Source of the DNA: Cepaea hortensis
Lineage: Eukaryota > Mollusca > Gastropoda > Stylommatophora > Helicidae
DNA length: 64,000 nt
Assembly (NCBI GenBank): GCA_963921405.1
Contig: OY992881.1
Coordinates: 89,597,253 to 89,661,252 of the forward strand
Direction: 5' to 3'
Shown here: positions 24,801-31,069 of the stretch, one piece after another
Layout of the letters: each line of letters begins with the position of its first letter
Numbering within the stretch: position 1 is the stretch's first letter
Program-made: the position numbers and the translations under genes
The notes under the pieces: generated by a model
What the model was told of the DNA's origin: nothing
Seen by the model: only the letters and a program-made list of their open reading frames with translations
Databases searched by the model: none

Positions 24801-26268
24801 GGGGAAGCCCTCCCCATGCTCAACTCTCCTTCGTCGCTTCTTACGACATGTATGGATGATCACAGTGTGTTATTATTCTTTGCTAGCCTTAAGAGTCCCA
24901 GTGACACATTGGTAGAGTCCTACTTAGTCGTCTTATTGTTAAACAACGGTGAATTGATTAAATACCTTATCACTGTTTTGTAAAAGAGTTAGCAGGTAAT
25001 TGGGGGTTCATAAATAAACACACGTGTATTGTTTGGCTCTCACAGAGGCAGAAACCAGAGGACGCAATAGACAACATAAAAATTGAAAACTATAGTTACC
25101 AACCTGGTCTATCTTCCACATGCACCCACAACCATGGAATATGGACAGAATTCGCATCAAACCATTGAGATAGAACCATAGGCCTAAGAATTTTATATTA
25201 AACCAACATAGGTCAAATCACAAAAACATCAAACCGTATTGCTCTGTCCAATATATTAACTGATTAGTGTCATAGGATGATTAGTCTTCTTAAGCGACTT
25301 CCCATATCTCCCATGGGCGTGTATATCGCCGACATGTTGTCCTTGCATTATCATATAACATGTCTGCTACCATATTAACAACTTGTAAGTCATAACTGTG
25401 ACAGACCCCTACATCCCATTTTCTGCCATCCACTTTGTTTGGTCCAATCCTATGTTTTGTTTGGCACTGAATATGTTAACAAACATTTAGAGAAGAGAAA
25501 TGATTGGTTGGATCCAATGTTGTACACTTATTACACAGACATATCAATCGGTGAACCCTTTGAGGCCACTATAAGACAGTTCATAAATAAACACATACCT
25601 ATTGTGGAAGAGAGATCGGTAACTATAGCTTTCAGTTCTTATGTTGTCTAGTGAGTCTTCTGAAGAGAGATGGGTAACTATAGCTTTCAGTTCTTATGTT
25701 GTCTAGTGCGTCTTCTGAAGAGAGATCGGTAACTATAGCTTTCAGTTCTTATGTTGTCTAGTGAGTCTTCTGAAGAGAGATGGGTAACTATAGCTTTCAG
25801 TTCTTATGTTGTCTAGTGCGTCTTCTGAAGAGAGATCGGTAACTATAGCTTTCAGTTCTTATGTTGTCTAGTGAGTCTTCTGAAGAGAGATGGGTAACTA
25901 TAGCTTTCAGTTCTTATGTTGTCTAGTGCGTCTTCTGAAGAGAGATCGGTAACTATAGCTTTCAGTTCTTATGTTGTCTAGTGCGTCTTCTGGTCTCTAC
26001 TTCCTTCTACTTCTATGAGCGCCAATCAGTACATGTGTGTTTATTTATAAACTGTCTTAATAGCCTCAAAGGGTACCCCTATTGATATTTCTGTGTAATT
26101 GTTGACGAAATCTTCACTTTCACCTATATACTCATGGATGATATACTAAGATCTGTTATATTCTTAAAGCATACAAAGGCAACAAAACTTACCTTCTCGG
26201 GTGGAGTCCGGCTGGTCGTACGCCTGGAGGCCTTCCCTGACAAGCTTGGTGAGGTTTATCATTATCAT
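5060..26268 (-). CDS. Host gene, five coding exons, 279-residue protein of unknown family
   Basis: Spliced gene on the minus strand: 26268-26193, 22259-22036, 18286-18175, 13363-13160 and 5283-5060. Coding lengths are 76+224+112+204+224 = 840 nt, with phases 1,1,0,1,1 at the ends that fit without a stop until TAG at 5062-5060. The start is the first ATG in exon 2, because exon 1 has no usable ATG in this frame. Exons 2 and 4 are clearly GC-rich at third codon positions, unlike the AT-rich introns, which supports the frame. The predicted protein is soluble-looking: no signal peptide, no membrane segment, four cysteines (about 32, 213, 221, 268), and mixed charged/hydrophobic strands. I do not recognise a domain. 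The start of exon 3 is the weak point. A second, stronger acceptor 28 nt downstream (exon start 22231) would need a missed small exon to keep phase. Confidence 0.65.
5284..6039 (-). other. Intron 5 start, with repeat F copy
   Basis: Non-coding. At 5341-5490 it carries repeat F, which is also present inverted at 25294-25445 (shared blocks include GTGTCACAGTTATGA and TTAATATGGTAG). The sequence at 5560-6040 may be the non-coding end of the Tc1-like element that follows, but I could not define its terminal repeat. Confidence 0.5.
6040..7520 (+). pseudogene. Tc1/IS630-like DDE transposase, dead
   Basis: Cut-and-paste transposase remnant. A helix-turn-helix-like N-terminal part is at 6040-6297 (ALGLSKRGFRRWVQ). 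After a SINE insertion the protein resumes at 6526 (DAKETVTVRKLRVWF). The DDE core follows: CLDEMWINAHHTSDKEW at about 6760 (first Asp), CPIMDNA near 7040 (second Asp), and LPPYHSHFNPIDLVWAKIK at 7255-7310, where the usual NPIE glutamate reads as Asp. Frameshifts and stops at about 6690, 6835, 7054 and 7070-7170 kill it. The long stretch between the second Asp and NPID fits the long-spacing DDE_3 elements of animals rather than classic Tc1. Confidence 0.85.
6298..6513 (-). mobile_element. SINE-B insertion in the transposase
   Basis: tRNA-derived SINE in reverse orientation. On the minus strand it starts with a tRNA-like head containing the box-B sequence GGTTCGATTCCGG (slightly changed), then the body shared with the copies at 8.4, 39 and 50.2 kb (CGGAGACTTCTG, GAACTCCG-type and GAGCCATATGGGAT blocks). 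It is flanked by a 13-bp target duplication, TTATAAAAATGCT at 6285-6297 and TTATAGAAATGCT at 6514-6526. Confidence 0.85.
7703..7808. repeat. A-rich run followed by (AC)n microsatellite
   Basis: An A-rich stretch with CAA units (7709-7737) leads into an AC run at 7741-7807. The A-rich start could be the tail of a degraded retroelement. Confidence 0.95.
8020..8235 (+). pseudogene. LINE-J C-terminal fragment (zinc-knuckle-like)
   Basis: A short open stretch reads as the C-terminal end of a Jockey/I-like ORF2: RVDNLSRRLKADLSPMCTCE followed by QTAEQILKNG. It matches the form seen at 20900-21000 (CTCG...TAEHILQDCP). It is truncated on both sides and has lost the second cysteine pair, so it is dead. 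Confidence 0.6.
8415..8665 (+). mobile_element. SINE-B, forward copy with clear tRNA-like head
   Basis: The head GTGGTCAAGCCGTCTGACTC and box B GTTCGATTCCGG (8469-8480) look like a tRNA-derived Pol III promoter. The tRNA-unrelated body follows (CGGAGACTCCCGAGGGTCGT, GAGCCATATGGGAT, GGTGCAATGCAGCCGACCCT). It is the best-preserved of four copies in the window. Confidence 0.85.
8890..10055 (-). pseudogene. LINE-R copy (RT and C-terminal domain), 5' truncated
   Basis: The minus strand encodes RT from the FIAIPKKSGALECDQHRTI region (about 10040) through CFIDYTKAFDK (9800), GVQQGC...SPD (9630), and the C-terminal YNYLGTVI (9340) and FGHVMRR (9010) blocks. A run of G at 9596-9610 replaces the segment that in sister copies codes LFSLYSE. 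Frameshifts and missing pieces (the YADD region is partly lost) make it non-functional. No endonuclease is present. Confidence 0.85.
10214..10586 (+). mobile_element. hAT MITE 1, inserted in LINE-Q
   Basis: Starts CAGTGGTTCTCAACCGG and ends with the imperfect inverse GGTGCGAACCACT. The flanks CAGCTAGA (10206-10213) and AAGCTAGA (10587-10594) match in 7 of 8 bases, as expected of hAT target duplication. The internal block CAAGATCGCGTTAATACAAG is shared with the MITEs at 49.0 and 63.3 kb. It has no coding capacity. Confidence 0.85.
10905..11475 (-). mobile_element. LINE-R 3' fragment with (TGAT)n tail, inserted in LINE-Q
   Basis: The minus strand codes the C-terminal LINE-R segment (FGHVMRRNGFENLVTTGKI, RGRPRSKYLDGLATCHGRDR). 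Its 3' end is a TGAT microsatellite tail, seen on plus as CAAT units at 10909-10943. The 5' end is truncated at about 11475, where LINE-Q resumes. Confidence 0.85.
11924..11997. repeat. (TA)n microsatellite
   Basis: About 36 TA units between LINE-Q and a SINE-A copy. Confidence 0.97.
12000..12256 (+). mobile_element. SINE-A copy
   Basis: The core GCAAACTACTGAGCGTAATC, then CTTGCCAAGAAATC and the end GCGATGTCCTGTAAAGGATG, matches six other copies in the window. It ends in an A-run at 12241-12250. The 5' half is diverged, so the start is uncertain. Confidence 0.75.
12257..12645. other. Spacer, nothing recognised
   Basis: Intron 5 sequence of the host gene. No coding stretch or known repeat was recognised. 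Confidence 0.3.
12650..12795 (+). repeat. Repeat D copy
   Basis: Dispersed repeat with the blocks CAGCCCAGG..TGTGCTATG and TGTAACAAACTATCGTCTGTCA. It is also found at 38730-38885 (plus) and, reversed, at 61455-61600. It has no coding capacity and no terminal repeat that I can see. Confidence 0.65.
12793..12888. repeat. (GA)n microsatellite, imperfect
   Basis: GA run with GG and CGCGCG interruptions. Confidence 0.97.
12925..13135 (+). pseudogene. LINE-G 3' fragment
   Basis: C-terminal LINE domain on plus: SFFGHVMRREALTNIVTTGK, then VDPEHQRRDLWRGMLASH, running into a degenerate GATGACGATGAT tail. The same end is found reversed at 29.1, 40.0 and 63.9 kb. It lies 25 bp from host exon 5, in the opposite orientation. 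Confidence 0.7.
13160..13363 (-). CDS. Host gene exon 5
   Basis: Codes residues 138-206, with the segment KAFGPYVEFNPSKSV and a glycine/alanine-rich AVEGALGPSGATAQL. The donor is AAAG/gtttgt, the acceptor TTCACCAG/GC. The acceptor's pyrimidine tract is modest, but the phase fits both neighbours (Gly codons split at each border). The open frame continues upstream past the acceptor for about 100 nt, so the acceptor position is inferred from phase. Confidence 0.68.
13640..14035. other. Intron 4 spacer, nothing recognised
   Basis: Non-coding sequence with no recognised repeat. It is AT-rich towards the T-run at 14039. Confidence 0.3.
14039..14200 (-). mobile_element. SINE-A copy, reversed, with A-tail
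   Basis: On the minus strand the core AGCAATGGCAAACTACTGAA and CTTTGCCAAGACACC end at TGTCCTGTAAATATGATATGC and then an A-run (T-run at 14039-14058 on plus). This tail supports retroposition. It is 5' truncated. Confidence 0.75.
14296..14475. repeat. Degenerate tandem repeat, about 43-50 bp x 4
   Basis: Four copies of CATATGTTACTAGTTCGTTC followed by a TATGTTATTGAGG-like half. Confidence 0.85.
14500..14790 (+). pseudogene. LINE-J RNase H end fragment
   Basis: Open stretch IPGNEEGDILANEGRRLPQP matches the last catalytic block of LINE-type RNase H (PGH..V.GNE.AD.LA, here with the His lost). It is followed by the variable C-terminal end (ESEHPCHQKYATYYTLHRNK). A similar end is at 61.2 kb. Truncated and dead. 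Confidence 0.6.
14820..16690 (-). pseudogene. LINE-J copy (RT end and RNase H), dead, split by a SINE
   Basis: The minus strand reads the RT thumb region at 16470-16049 (KYPGILFDQSLPYTEHIEQV, RGLVAMKVMAA, NEAMHIVLGCTRDTA). After the SINE-C insertion it reads RNase H at 15480-15000 (VEAEVQA-like start, then FIFMPGHANVQNNEQADMLA). The C-terminal part continues to about 14820. Several frameshifts separate the blocks. It is the same group as the copy at 51.4-56 kb. Confidence 0.75.
15520..15912 (-). mobile_element. SINE-C, inserted in LINE-J
   Basis: On the minus strand it begins with a tRNA-like head, GGCTGAGTGGTCTCGAGG (box A), then box B GGTTCAAGCCCCG, followed by a body of about 300 bp and an ACTAA repeat tail (TTTAG units at 15520-15537 on plus). 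tRNA-derived SINEs with pentamer tails are typical retroposons. A related copy is at 48.6-48.9 kb. Confidence 0.8.
16691..17265. other. Intron 4 region, unclear
   Basis: The plus strand at 16990-17170 has a short open stretch (KEGTPDL-like, then AMKLSIFYAKMKRL) and the minus strand another. Neither matches a family I know. Both may be decayed retroelement ORF1. Confidence 0.25.
17270..17415 (+). pseudogene. LINE-J C-terminal scrap
   Basis: The plus strand reads MTCWGIGKTTAKHLLQDCST, which fits the C-terminal C..G..TA.HLLQDC block of Jockey/I-like ORF2. It is a fragment of about 140 bp. Confidence 0.5.
17660..17985 (-). pseudogene. LINE-J RNase H end and C-terminal fragment
   Basis: The minus strand starts KHAGVVGNEQADRLAE, the last RNase H block, and runs through the conserved C-terminal part (ILEEHISHHGQESMVGQR). 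Frameshifts at its 3' end make it dead. The same C-terminal domain recurs at 21302-21541 (plus) and 51438-51728 (minus). Confidence 0.75.
18175..18286 (-). CDS. Host gene exon 4
   Basis: Both splice sites are good: acceptor TGTACCTTCACAATAG/GTG and donor GTACGAG/gtaagc. It codes residues 101-138 (VNITKSNTASSEAFGQVQTT, then FVRVILEKGM). Third codon positions are GC-rich, which contrasts with the AT-rich flanks and supports real coding. Phase 0 at the start and phase 1 at the end fit exons 3 and 5. Confidence 0.75.
18287..18700. other. Intron 3 spacer
   Basis: No coding stretch or known repeat was recognised before the LINE-J copy. Confidence 0.3.
18700..21135 (+). pseudogene. LINE-J copy: endonuclease, partial RT, RNase H
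   Basis: Longest LINE-J remnant. The endonuclease runs 18706-19292: CLQETHL near 18735, the catalytic VCGDFNS at 19010-19035, and GGSDHRPVF at 19240-19268, broken by TAA at 19003 and TAG at 19064. RT is cut from the fingers to beyond the catalytic A block. It resumes at 19535 with a YADD-like position (TDDLVLWS), then YLGVTFDYRLTWRKHI at 19760. RNase H is at 20435-20800 (CTDGSA, EIETVKIATEKLL, VPSQCGVPGKAEADRLAKEA). The C-terminal knuckle CTCG...TAEHILQDCP is near 20945-20990, ending in a GAA-rich tail at 21138. It lies in intron 3 of the host gene, antisense to it. Confidence 0.85.
21171..21541 (+). pseudogene. Second LINE-J fragment, duplicate of RNase H end
   Basis: 21171-21260 nearly repeats 20701-20790 (same TCTGAACTCAGCAGTCAGCA start). 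It then switches to the C-terminal domain shared with the 51.4-kb copy (MDHNGLARMGQRGVTRG, YNQIATGTIGIGTLRWLLRM). The two parts come from different LINE-J subtypes, so this is a chimera or two adjacent 5'-truncated insertions. Confidence 0.7.
21590..21831 (+). mobile_element. SINE-A copy followed by (GTT)n
   Basis: Blocks GGCGATTTGGAAGTAGACCA, TGGTCGTTCAGGAAGCAAAG and ATCGCAAACAGTC match SINE-A. The end is diverged. A GTT run occupies 21781-21831. Confidence 0.65.
22036..22259 (-). CDS. Host gene exon 3
   Basis: Codes residues 26-100, including YQALYFNHSPAVRDDDVVLT and VKLKVEGEIKWTK. The donor CCTAGAACG/gtaagg is good. Two starts are possible. Start 22259 (acceptor GTGGAAAAG/GG) fits the phase of exon 2 but has almost no pyrimidine tract. 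Start 22231 (TTTCACTTGTGTATTCAG/AAG) is a textbook acceptor but breaks the phase unless another exon was missed. The span is given for the phase-consistent model. Confidence 0.65.
22265..22415 (-). mobile_element. SINE-E copy abutting host exon 3
   Basis: On the minus strand it reads GGTACCAGGAAAAGACTCTG, then GTGATATTGACCGCATCAGC and ends near GGTTACCATCATATACCC, matching the SINE-E 3' half at 56.5 kb. Its end lies within about 20 bp of the phase-consistent acceptor, where a polypyrimidine tract would be expected. Confidence 0.6.
22420..22830. other. Intron 2 spacer
   Basis: C-rich stretch at 22430-22460, then sequence with no recognised exon or repeat. Confidence 0.3.
22835..24675 (+). mobile_element. 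hAT transposon of the GTF2IRD2/ZBED-like group
   Basis: Terminal inverted repeats: start CATATGTGTCAAACTCAAGG, end CTGAGCGATTGAGTTTGACA followed by CCCCTG. The flanks TTGTAGAA (22827-22834) and TTCTAGAG (24676-24683) agree in 6 of 8 bases, an aged hAT target duplication. It contains a single broken transposase gene and sits in intron 2 of the host gene. Confidence 0.85.
22869..24499 (+). pseudogene. hAT transposase, BED finger to dimerisation domain, broken
   Basis: N-terminal zinc-finger-like part at 22869-22987 (CLICVDN...YKTKH), then a frameshift. 22988-23725 holds the start of the catalytic region (FSLAVDERNDTTDTAQL, a typical Asp-containing hAT block) with one in-frame TAG at 23174. The frame changes near 23722 (HFMDSKGKYYTVFRDKKWKC) and again near 24195. 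The hAT C-terminal dimerisation domain is intact in the last frame at 24280-24420 (LFGSTYLCEQLFSVMKINKT). The layout and words match the GTF2IRD2-like hAT proteins found in many animal genomes. Three frameshifts and a stop mean no active transposase. Confidence 0.88.
25008..25103. repeat. Single arm of the foldback family
   Basis: TTCATAAATAAACACACGTG, then GGACGCAATAGACAACATAA, matches one arm of the foldback elements at 25.5 and 38.2 kb. I see no partner arm nearby. Confidence 0.65.
25294..25445 (-). repeat. Repeat F, inverted relative to 5341-5490
   Basis: On the minus strand it shares GTGTCACAGTTATGA-like, TTAATATGGTAGCAGAC and GATATGGGAAGTCG blocks with 5341-5490. Both copies lie in introns of the same host gene, in opposite orientations. 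Confidence 0.7.
25550..26078. mobile_element. Foldback element carrying a 55-bp tandem array
   Basis: The left arm GGTGAACCCTTTGAGGCCAC...CATAAATAAACACAT (25550-25597) is inverted at the right end (26035-26078, ATGTGTGTTTATTTATAAAC and GCCTCAAAGGGTACC). Between them, 25611-25992 is seven tandem copies of a 55-bp unit (AGAGATCGGTAACTATAGCT start, GTCTAGTG end). Units alternate between two types (CGGT/GTGAG and GGGT/GTGCG), so the array grew as 110-bp dimers. In the 38.2-kb relative the unit occurs once, as part of the right arm. Confidence 0.9.
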
Positions 26269-26280
26269 TTTCTCTAGGTT
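26193..26280 (-). CDS. Host gene exon 2, with start codon
   Basis: The acceptor GTTCTTTGACATTTCAG/AACC and the donor GAGAAG/gtaagt are both strong. The ATG at 26268 opens the frame MIMINLTKLVREGLQAYDQP. Twenty codons in a row end mostly in G or C, so this frame is the coding one. No signal peptide is visible. Confidence 0.75.
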
Positions 26281-26554
26281 CTGAAATGTCAAAGAACATT
26301 CTACTGTGAAATAATTACAGCTAAGGGAGATGCGTTACTTTCGTCGAGATGTAAATATTTTGCAATCTTCTGGATCACCCTCGAATGACTGGCCGAATGT
26401 CGTCGACATCGTTGTGATGGTACCCACAGTTTAACCTCAGATAAAGTTTGCAAGCCATCGTGAATGTGCGTACAACCGTTCAGGCTCACGGGCTAGCTTG
26501 GTTATATGTAATAGGCAGGAATAGCTTGGCATTTTTTTATTTTTAAAATAAAAG

Positions 26555-27335
26555 TGAAGATCCCTGTACAAGCCCCAGAGCGCACTGGTCATATGGTGCT
26601 AAACCCATATGTTACTGTTCAATCGGCACCCCAGGAATGGTGTTGTCTGTATCACTCAGGCAGCCTCTACTGCCTAAGATATTTCGTGGTACCTATTTTA
26701 GTCTGTGTCTACCTGGGAACCCCGGTTAATGTTTAGAAAAGCCACCCCCGCGCCGAATCGAGCCTATAACCCAGTGTTTCCCAACCTTTTTTGTATCGTG
26801 CCCCACTTAAGCCTTTCTAAAATTCATATTGCCCCCCTCCCCCGCCCCATGCCCCCCCCTCCCCCTCAACATATACATTATTTTTAATATTCAAAAATTG
26901 AAATGTTCACTAAAGAAACTTGAATGATAGGTTTTAGGAAGAAATCACTAGGTAATTATTGAGCAAACACAGTAAGTAAATTTTCAAAACATATAATGGA
27001 GAACTGAAATTCAAGTTCAAAATAATTTTAATGAAAGATTTTTCTATATTATTTTAATAATTAGTAATTATTTATTATTTAAATTTAGTGAGATCCTTGC
27101 GCTTGATGCTTGCTGCAAAGAGATCTTATGTCAGGTTCCAATTTAGTTAACTTCAGTCTCAAGTCTCCCTGTTTTGTTATATTCAGCCGATTTCTTCCAT
27201 TTTCGAATTGCCCCCCTTAACAGTCAAATTGCCCCCCTGTGGGGCGTGGGCCCCACGTTGGGAAACACTGCTATAACCTCTAGGCCAGAGGCAAGTGTCT
27301 AGCCGCTTCGATACCGTGGCTCCTAGCATATTTTA
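26555..27335 (-). mobile_element. SINE-E copy split by a MITE
   Basis: On the minus strand the tRNA-like head lies at 27330-27279 (box A TCGAAGCGGCTAGACAC) and continues after the MITE at 26771 with the box-B-like GGCTCGATTCGGC. The body with GGTACCACGAAATATCTTAG and a 3' end near 26555 match SINE-E elsewhere. Confidence 0.75.
26772..27270. mobile_element. hAT MITE 2, 499 bp, perfect 8-bp target duplication
   Basis: Ends CAGTGTTTCCCAACC and, inverted, GGGAAACACTG. CTATAACC at 26764-26771 is repeated exactly at 27271-27278. The interior is AT-rich and non-coding. It is a different subfamily from MITEs 1, 3 and 4. Confidence 0.93.
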
Positions 27336-27584
27336 TAAACAAACCATCATTTGTTGGGAGAATACTATATGTGGCTGCTTAATTCGCTATTATATTTACC
27401 AAGGAACATAAGAATGGTTATAAACACGACCCGTGAGTTTACTCTAGAAATCAGTTAAACTGTTAAACACTGCGGAATGTTGAATTCTAGGCATAATTAT
27501 GGAATAAATGCGCGTTTGTTATCGTAAGCTTCCCACAGGAAAACTCGAAAATATCGATGTGGCTAACACATCTGATAAACTTAC

Positions 27585-27680
27585 CTCGACAACGCAGAAC
27601 ACACAATATGCAGATTGAAATGGTTCTATCAGTTAGTTGTACTACTTCAGAGACTATCGCTGTCGGTGAGTTCAATGTGC
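27585..27680 (-). other. Host gene exon 1, probably 5' UTR
   Basis: Ends with a perfect donor, TTGTCGAG/gtaagt, at 27585. No ATG lies in the frame that leads into exon 2. The upper limit is inferred from the TATA box. An open frame does run through it from 27744 but would start upstream of the TATA-predicted transcription start and leads into the wrong frame of exon 2. Confidence 0.5.
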
Positions 27681-27702
27681 AGGAATGTCCGATTTTCGAG
27701 CA

Positions 27703-27708
27703 TTTATA
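27703..27708 (-). promoter_or_regulatory. TATA box of the host gene
   Basis: TATAAA on the minus strand (GCCTATAAATGCTCG context). It lies about 120 bp upstream of the exon 1 donor. A start near 27675-27680 is expected from normal spacing. Confidence 0.45.
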
Positions 27709-27749
27709 GGCAGATCTATGACGTGGCCGAATATCCCCGTACACGTAAT

Positions 27750-29100
27750 AGACAGAGAGTTTCGTAATGAGAAATTTAGCCCGAAATCAGTACGTGGACT
27801 TATTTTGAGCTGCGTATGTCACCCGCATTCATTGTTAAAAATATGTTGTATGTAACATCGACAGCGCATTAGTACCTGCGATTCTGACCGATACAGACTT
27901 GTTAAATGAGTATAACAATAGTAAATGCTATAGTTATTATTTTGATTATTAAATTTGTCTTATTAATAATTAATTACTCAAGTTTAGGACGATGAAATTG
28001 TATATACTTTTAGTATATGTAATTAAAAGATATTTAAAATAGGTGGTAAATAACTCTTTATCACTAAATGTAATAATGTTTTTAGTAGTAAGAGTTCAGT
28101 ATTACGAAAATTAAAATTTTCAATTTCTTTATAGTATCGTGGTAGTTTTTGTATTTATAGTCTCGTTGTTTTCAAACCATCATCATCGTTGTCGTAATTT
28201 CATAATTGTCATGATTCTCCTTTCCCCAAGCTGTGTAGCTTTCAGAGACCCACAACGACGATTTTTGGCACACTTTGTTTTACACGTTTATATTCACTAA
28301 TGGAGGTTAGAGGGTATTAACATTATCGATCGTGTTTCTCTTTGCCACGTATGGCCTCTCAGTATTCATGTTCTATCTATAGTATATCATAGGTTTTTCT
28401 ATGTGAAAATATCTTTAGAACCCGAAGCTTTGGGAAAGTGTGACAATTTGGCTTGAAATATTGCTGTATAGTTAGGGGATTACTCTCACGAGCTGGGGAG
28501 AACGAATGTGCGACAAGTGAGCTCGTCGTTTGCTAGAGCAGGAAAGACAGTCCGCCTATTTCTTCGTGCATTCAGGCCAATTAAATCACAGATACATATC
28601 AGTTATCTGCTTCCGAGCTTTAAAAGAATCCTGTAGAATTTACAACAAAAAAGTCGCCTGTATCTCGATTATTTTCTGGGGTCCGTGGGTAATATTTCTA
28701 CTTTTGTTTTCAAATGGCGATATCCCTTACAGACGACACCCACAAACATTGGACATATTTCAAGTACGTTCTCCTCCTTTAGATATTTGCTACTTTATGC
28801 TCCAACCAACTGGATGAGATGTAGCTACTTAATGCGTGTCTATGACATAGGGATGTAACATAACAAACAAGTATATTAATTTCATATTTATGCATATGGG
28901 AGGATATGCATATGACACCATACCAGTGGAAGCGTTAACTCCGTGTGTCTGGAGGCTATTGCTTAAACTGACTCTGTAGCAAGCAGATGATTATTTGTAG
29001 GAATTCTTTCATTATGAGGCATGGGTTAAAGTAGTACTGACTGGGCTAATGTAGCACCCGGCTATGTTAAACTGTCTTTAAGAAAAGAATACAATATGTT
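27750..29100. other. AT-rich spacer upstream of the host gene
   Basis: No exon, RNA gene or known repeat was recognised. It should include the upstream regulatory region, but I cannot point to specific sites. Confidence 0.4.
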
Positions 29101-29104
29101 ATCA

Positions 29105-29295
29105 TCGTCATCATCATCATGTGGCCTACCAACTGGCGTAGGTGTTCATGTTTCTCCACAGATCTCGATCATTGGTGTTCAAGATCAACTCTGCTGATGA
29201 TTTCCCTCCATACGACCGTCTCAGTCCATCCAGCATCATCTAGCTCGGTCTGTCTCTGCCTCTTCTCCACTGACCCTTCTAGTACTCGGTATTAT
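29105..29295 (-). pseudogene. LINE-G 3' end with (GAT)n tail
   Basis: The minus strand ends in TGATGATGATGATGACGATG after the conserved terminal region (ATCGAGATCTGTGGAGA, shared with 13.0, 40.0 and 63.9 kb). 5' truncated. Confidence 0.65.
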
Positions 29296-29689
29296 TTCCA
29301 TCGATGTCCTGTGTGGAGCAATCAATAAGCACATGGTGAGTTGCTTAGTATATAATTATCTAATTAATGAATGGCTAATGAGGCGGTAGTGTAAACTATT
29401 GATTCGATATCACAGTTGGTATACCACCTTCGAGGAGTAATTGATCGTTCTTTTAAGCACATCAACTCACACATTATCTCGCACAAAGCGAGTGACTGCT
29501 GTTATGCATTGGACAGACATGTTTAATACAGTTATCTTTGATGTGTTCGGGGAATGTTATGTGTCAGCGTTCGTTGTTCCCAAGCATCAATTTTTAAATA
29601 CGAGATGATGATAAGTTTCATCTTGTGTCTTTGCATGAAAATTATAGACAATATTTTTCGTCAAGTTTTTATCGGAATCTCATTTTTCT

Positions 29690-30125
29690 CATATCACCAT
29701 ATCCATGATCATCATCGACAATCATAATAATTGTCATCATAATAATAAATATAATTAATATCACAAGCACTATCATAATAGCCTTCAAATCACCATTATA
29801 CTCTCAATTCATCATAATAATCACCAACAAGTTCTTCGTTATAATCTCCATCCATCATGATAATCACCAACACATTTTTCATTATAATCTCCATCCATCA
29901 TGATAATCACCAACACATTCTTCATTATAATCTCTATCCATCATAATTATCACCACCAAAGTCGTAATCATGATCACCAAGAAAGTCATCATCTTGACCT
30001 TTTGGACGATTATGATGATGACTTATTTTGAAAGATGTGTTGATGGCGATTATCATAATCATCATCGTAATCACCAACATAAGTACCAACATAGTCACCA
30101 GCATAATCACCAACATTACATATCT
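29690..30125. repeat. TCATCATAAT-rich minisatellite, 43-bp unit
   Basis: Between 29810 and 29955 three to four copies of a 43-bp unit (CCATCATGATAATCACCAAC start). The flanks out to 30120 are the same low-complexity ATC/AAT vocabulary. The short open frames here are artefacts. Confidence 0.85.
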
Positions 30126-30244
30126 CAACATCTCTCGAGGAGCAGAACGCTGTTCTATATCTATCTCTAATTGGCCGCTTCCTGTCTGGCTCTTCTTAAT
30201 GTCCCTTGATGGCATTGCTACTCTTCTAGGTGCATTGTGGGTTT

Positions 30245-30530
30245 AGAGCACGTGTCTTATCCGCAAGTATGGTGTACCTATAGTTGATAAACTGTGGCTT
30301 AGGGGTGGTGAACGCAGTTTCACAATCAGGATAGACAAAGTTCGAAGTCTTCCGCAGGCGATTTGGAAGCAGACCGCTTTGCTTTGAATTTCATATTGGT
30401 ATGAGCGTCGGCAGATGAGAAAGCAATGACAAATTACTGAACGAAGTTACCTTTAAATATAAGAAACAACCAATAAATGATGTGGTTTATTGCGACGTCC
30501 TGTAAAGAACACGCAACTAACTATGTAGCT
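30245..30530 (+). mobile_element. SINE-A copy
   Basis: GGCGATTTGGAAGCAGACCG, then GAGAAAGCAATGACAAATTA and the end TTGCGACGTCCTGTAAAGAA match SINE-A. The upstream part from 30245 may be its head. Confidence 0.7.
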
Positions 30531-30544
30531 TTCATTGAATAGTG

Positions 30545-30785
30545 GTGACTTAGTGGTTAGTGAGCCAGCTTGTTGAGAAGGTGGTATGGGTTTAATCCCC
30601 AGAAGAGGCAGGTTTATTTTCTCTGACCAGTTATGATCTGGGGTCGATCCAGCCTGATAGTACTGGGTGTCATGCCACTTTTAGAATTATCTGGGAAGGA
30701 ATAGCTATGAGGAAGGGAAACGATCACCCACCTCGTATATAGTGGCTTTGAAAATTGGAAAGCAAGACACCCCACATCGCAGGGC
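30545..30785 (+). mobile_element. tRNA-derived SINE, single copy
   Basis: Box A GGTGACTTAGTGGTTAGTGA and box B GGGTTTAATCCCC (30588-30600) at normal spacing, followed by about 180 bp of body. It is related to SINE-E in layout. Confidence 0.6.
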
Positions 30786-30794
30786 AGTATCTGT

Positions 30795-31065
30795 TTGGGG
30801 CTAAATTTGTGTTTTATGCGAGCCGCGCTGGCGTAGTCACTAGAGTACTAGACGAATGCCTGACAGCCCTGTGGCCATGGGTTCCAATCCGCAGCGAAGG
30901 AGACTGTTTAAACTGACCTGGAATTCCATCCTGACCCAGTTTAACATGGGTGCCAGGAGATATCGTGGGAAGTAAATGTCACCTATGTCATTTTGACTTC
31001 TCACCGAGTGCCCATTAGTCTAAAAACATACGGGTCTACCACAATATACTAATCTCTATTTTTTT
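30795..31065 (+). mobile_element. SINE-E, forward copy with tRNA-like head
   Basis: The head GCTGGCGTAGTCACTAGAG and box B GGGTTCCAATCC are followed by GGGTGCCAGGAGATATCGTG. That module (GG.ACCAGGAAATATC.TGGGAAG) defines this family at 22.3, 26.7, 41.6, 56.6 and 56.8 kb. Confidence 0.7.
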
Positions 31066-31069
31066 TCTT

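Noticed and set aside
27590..27744. Open frame from 27744 as the true start of the host protein
   Set aside because: It starts upstream of the TATA box and enters exon 2 in a frame with poor codon usage. It cannot be excluded without cDNA.
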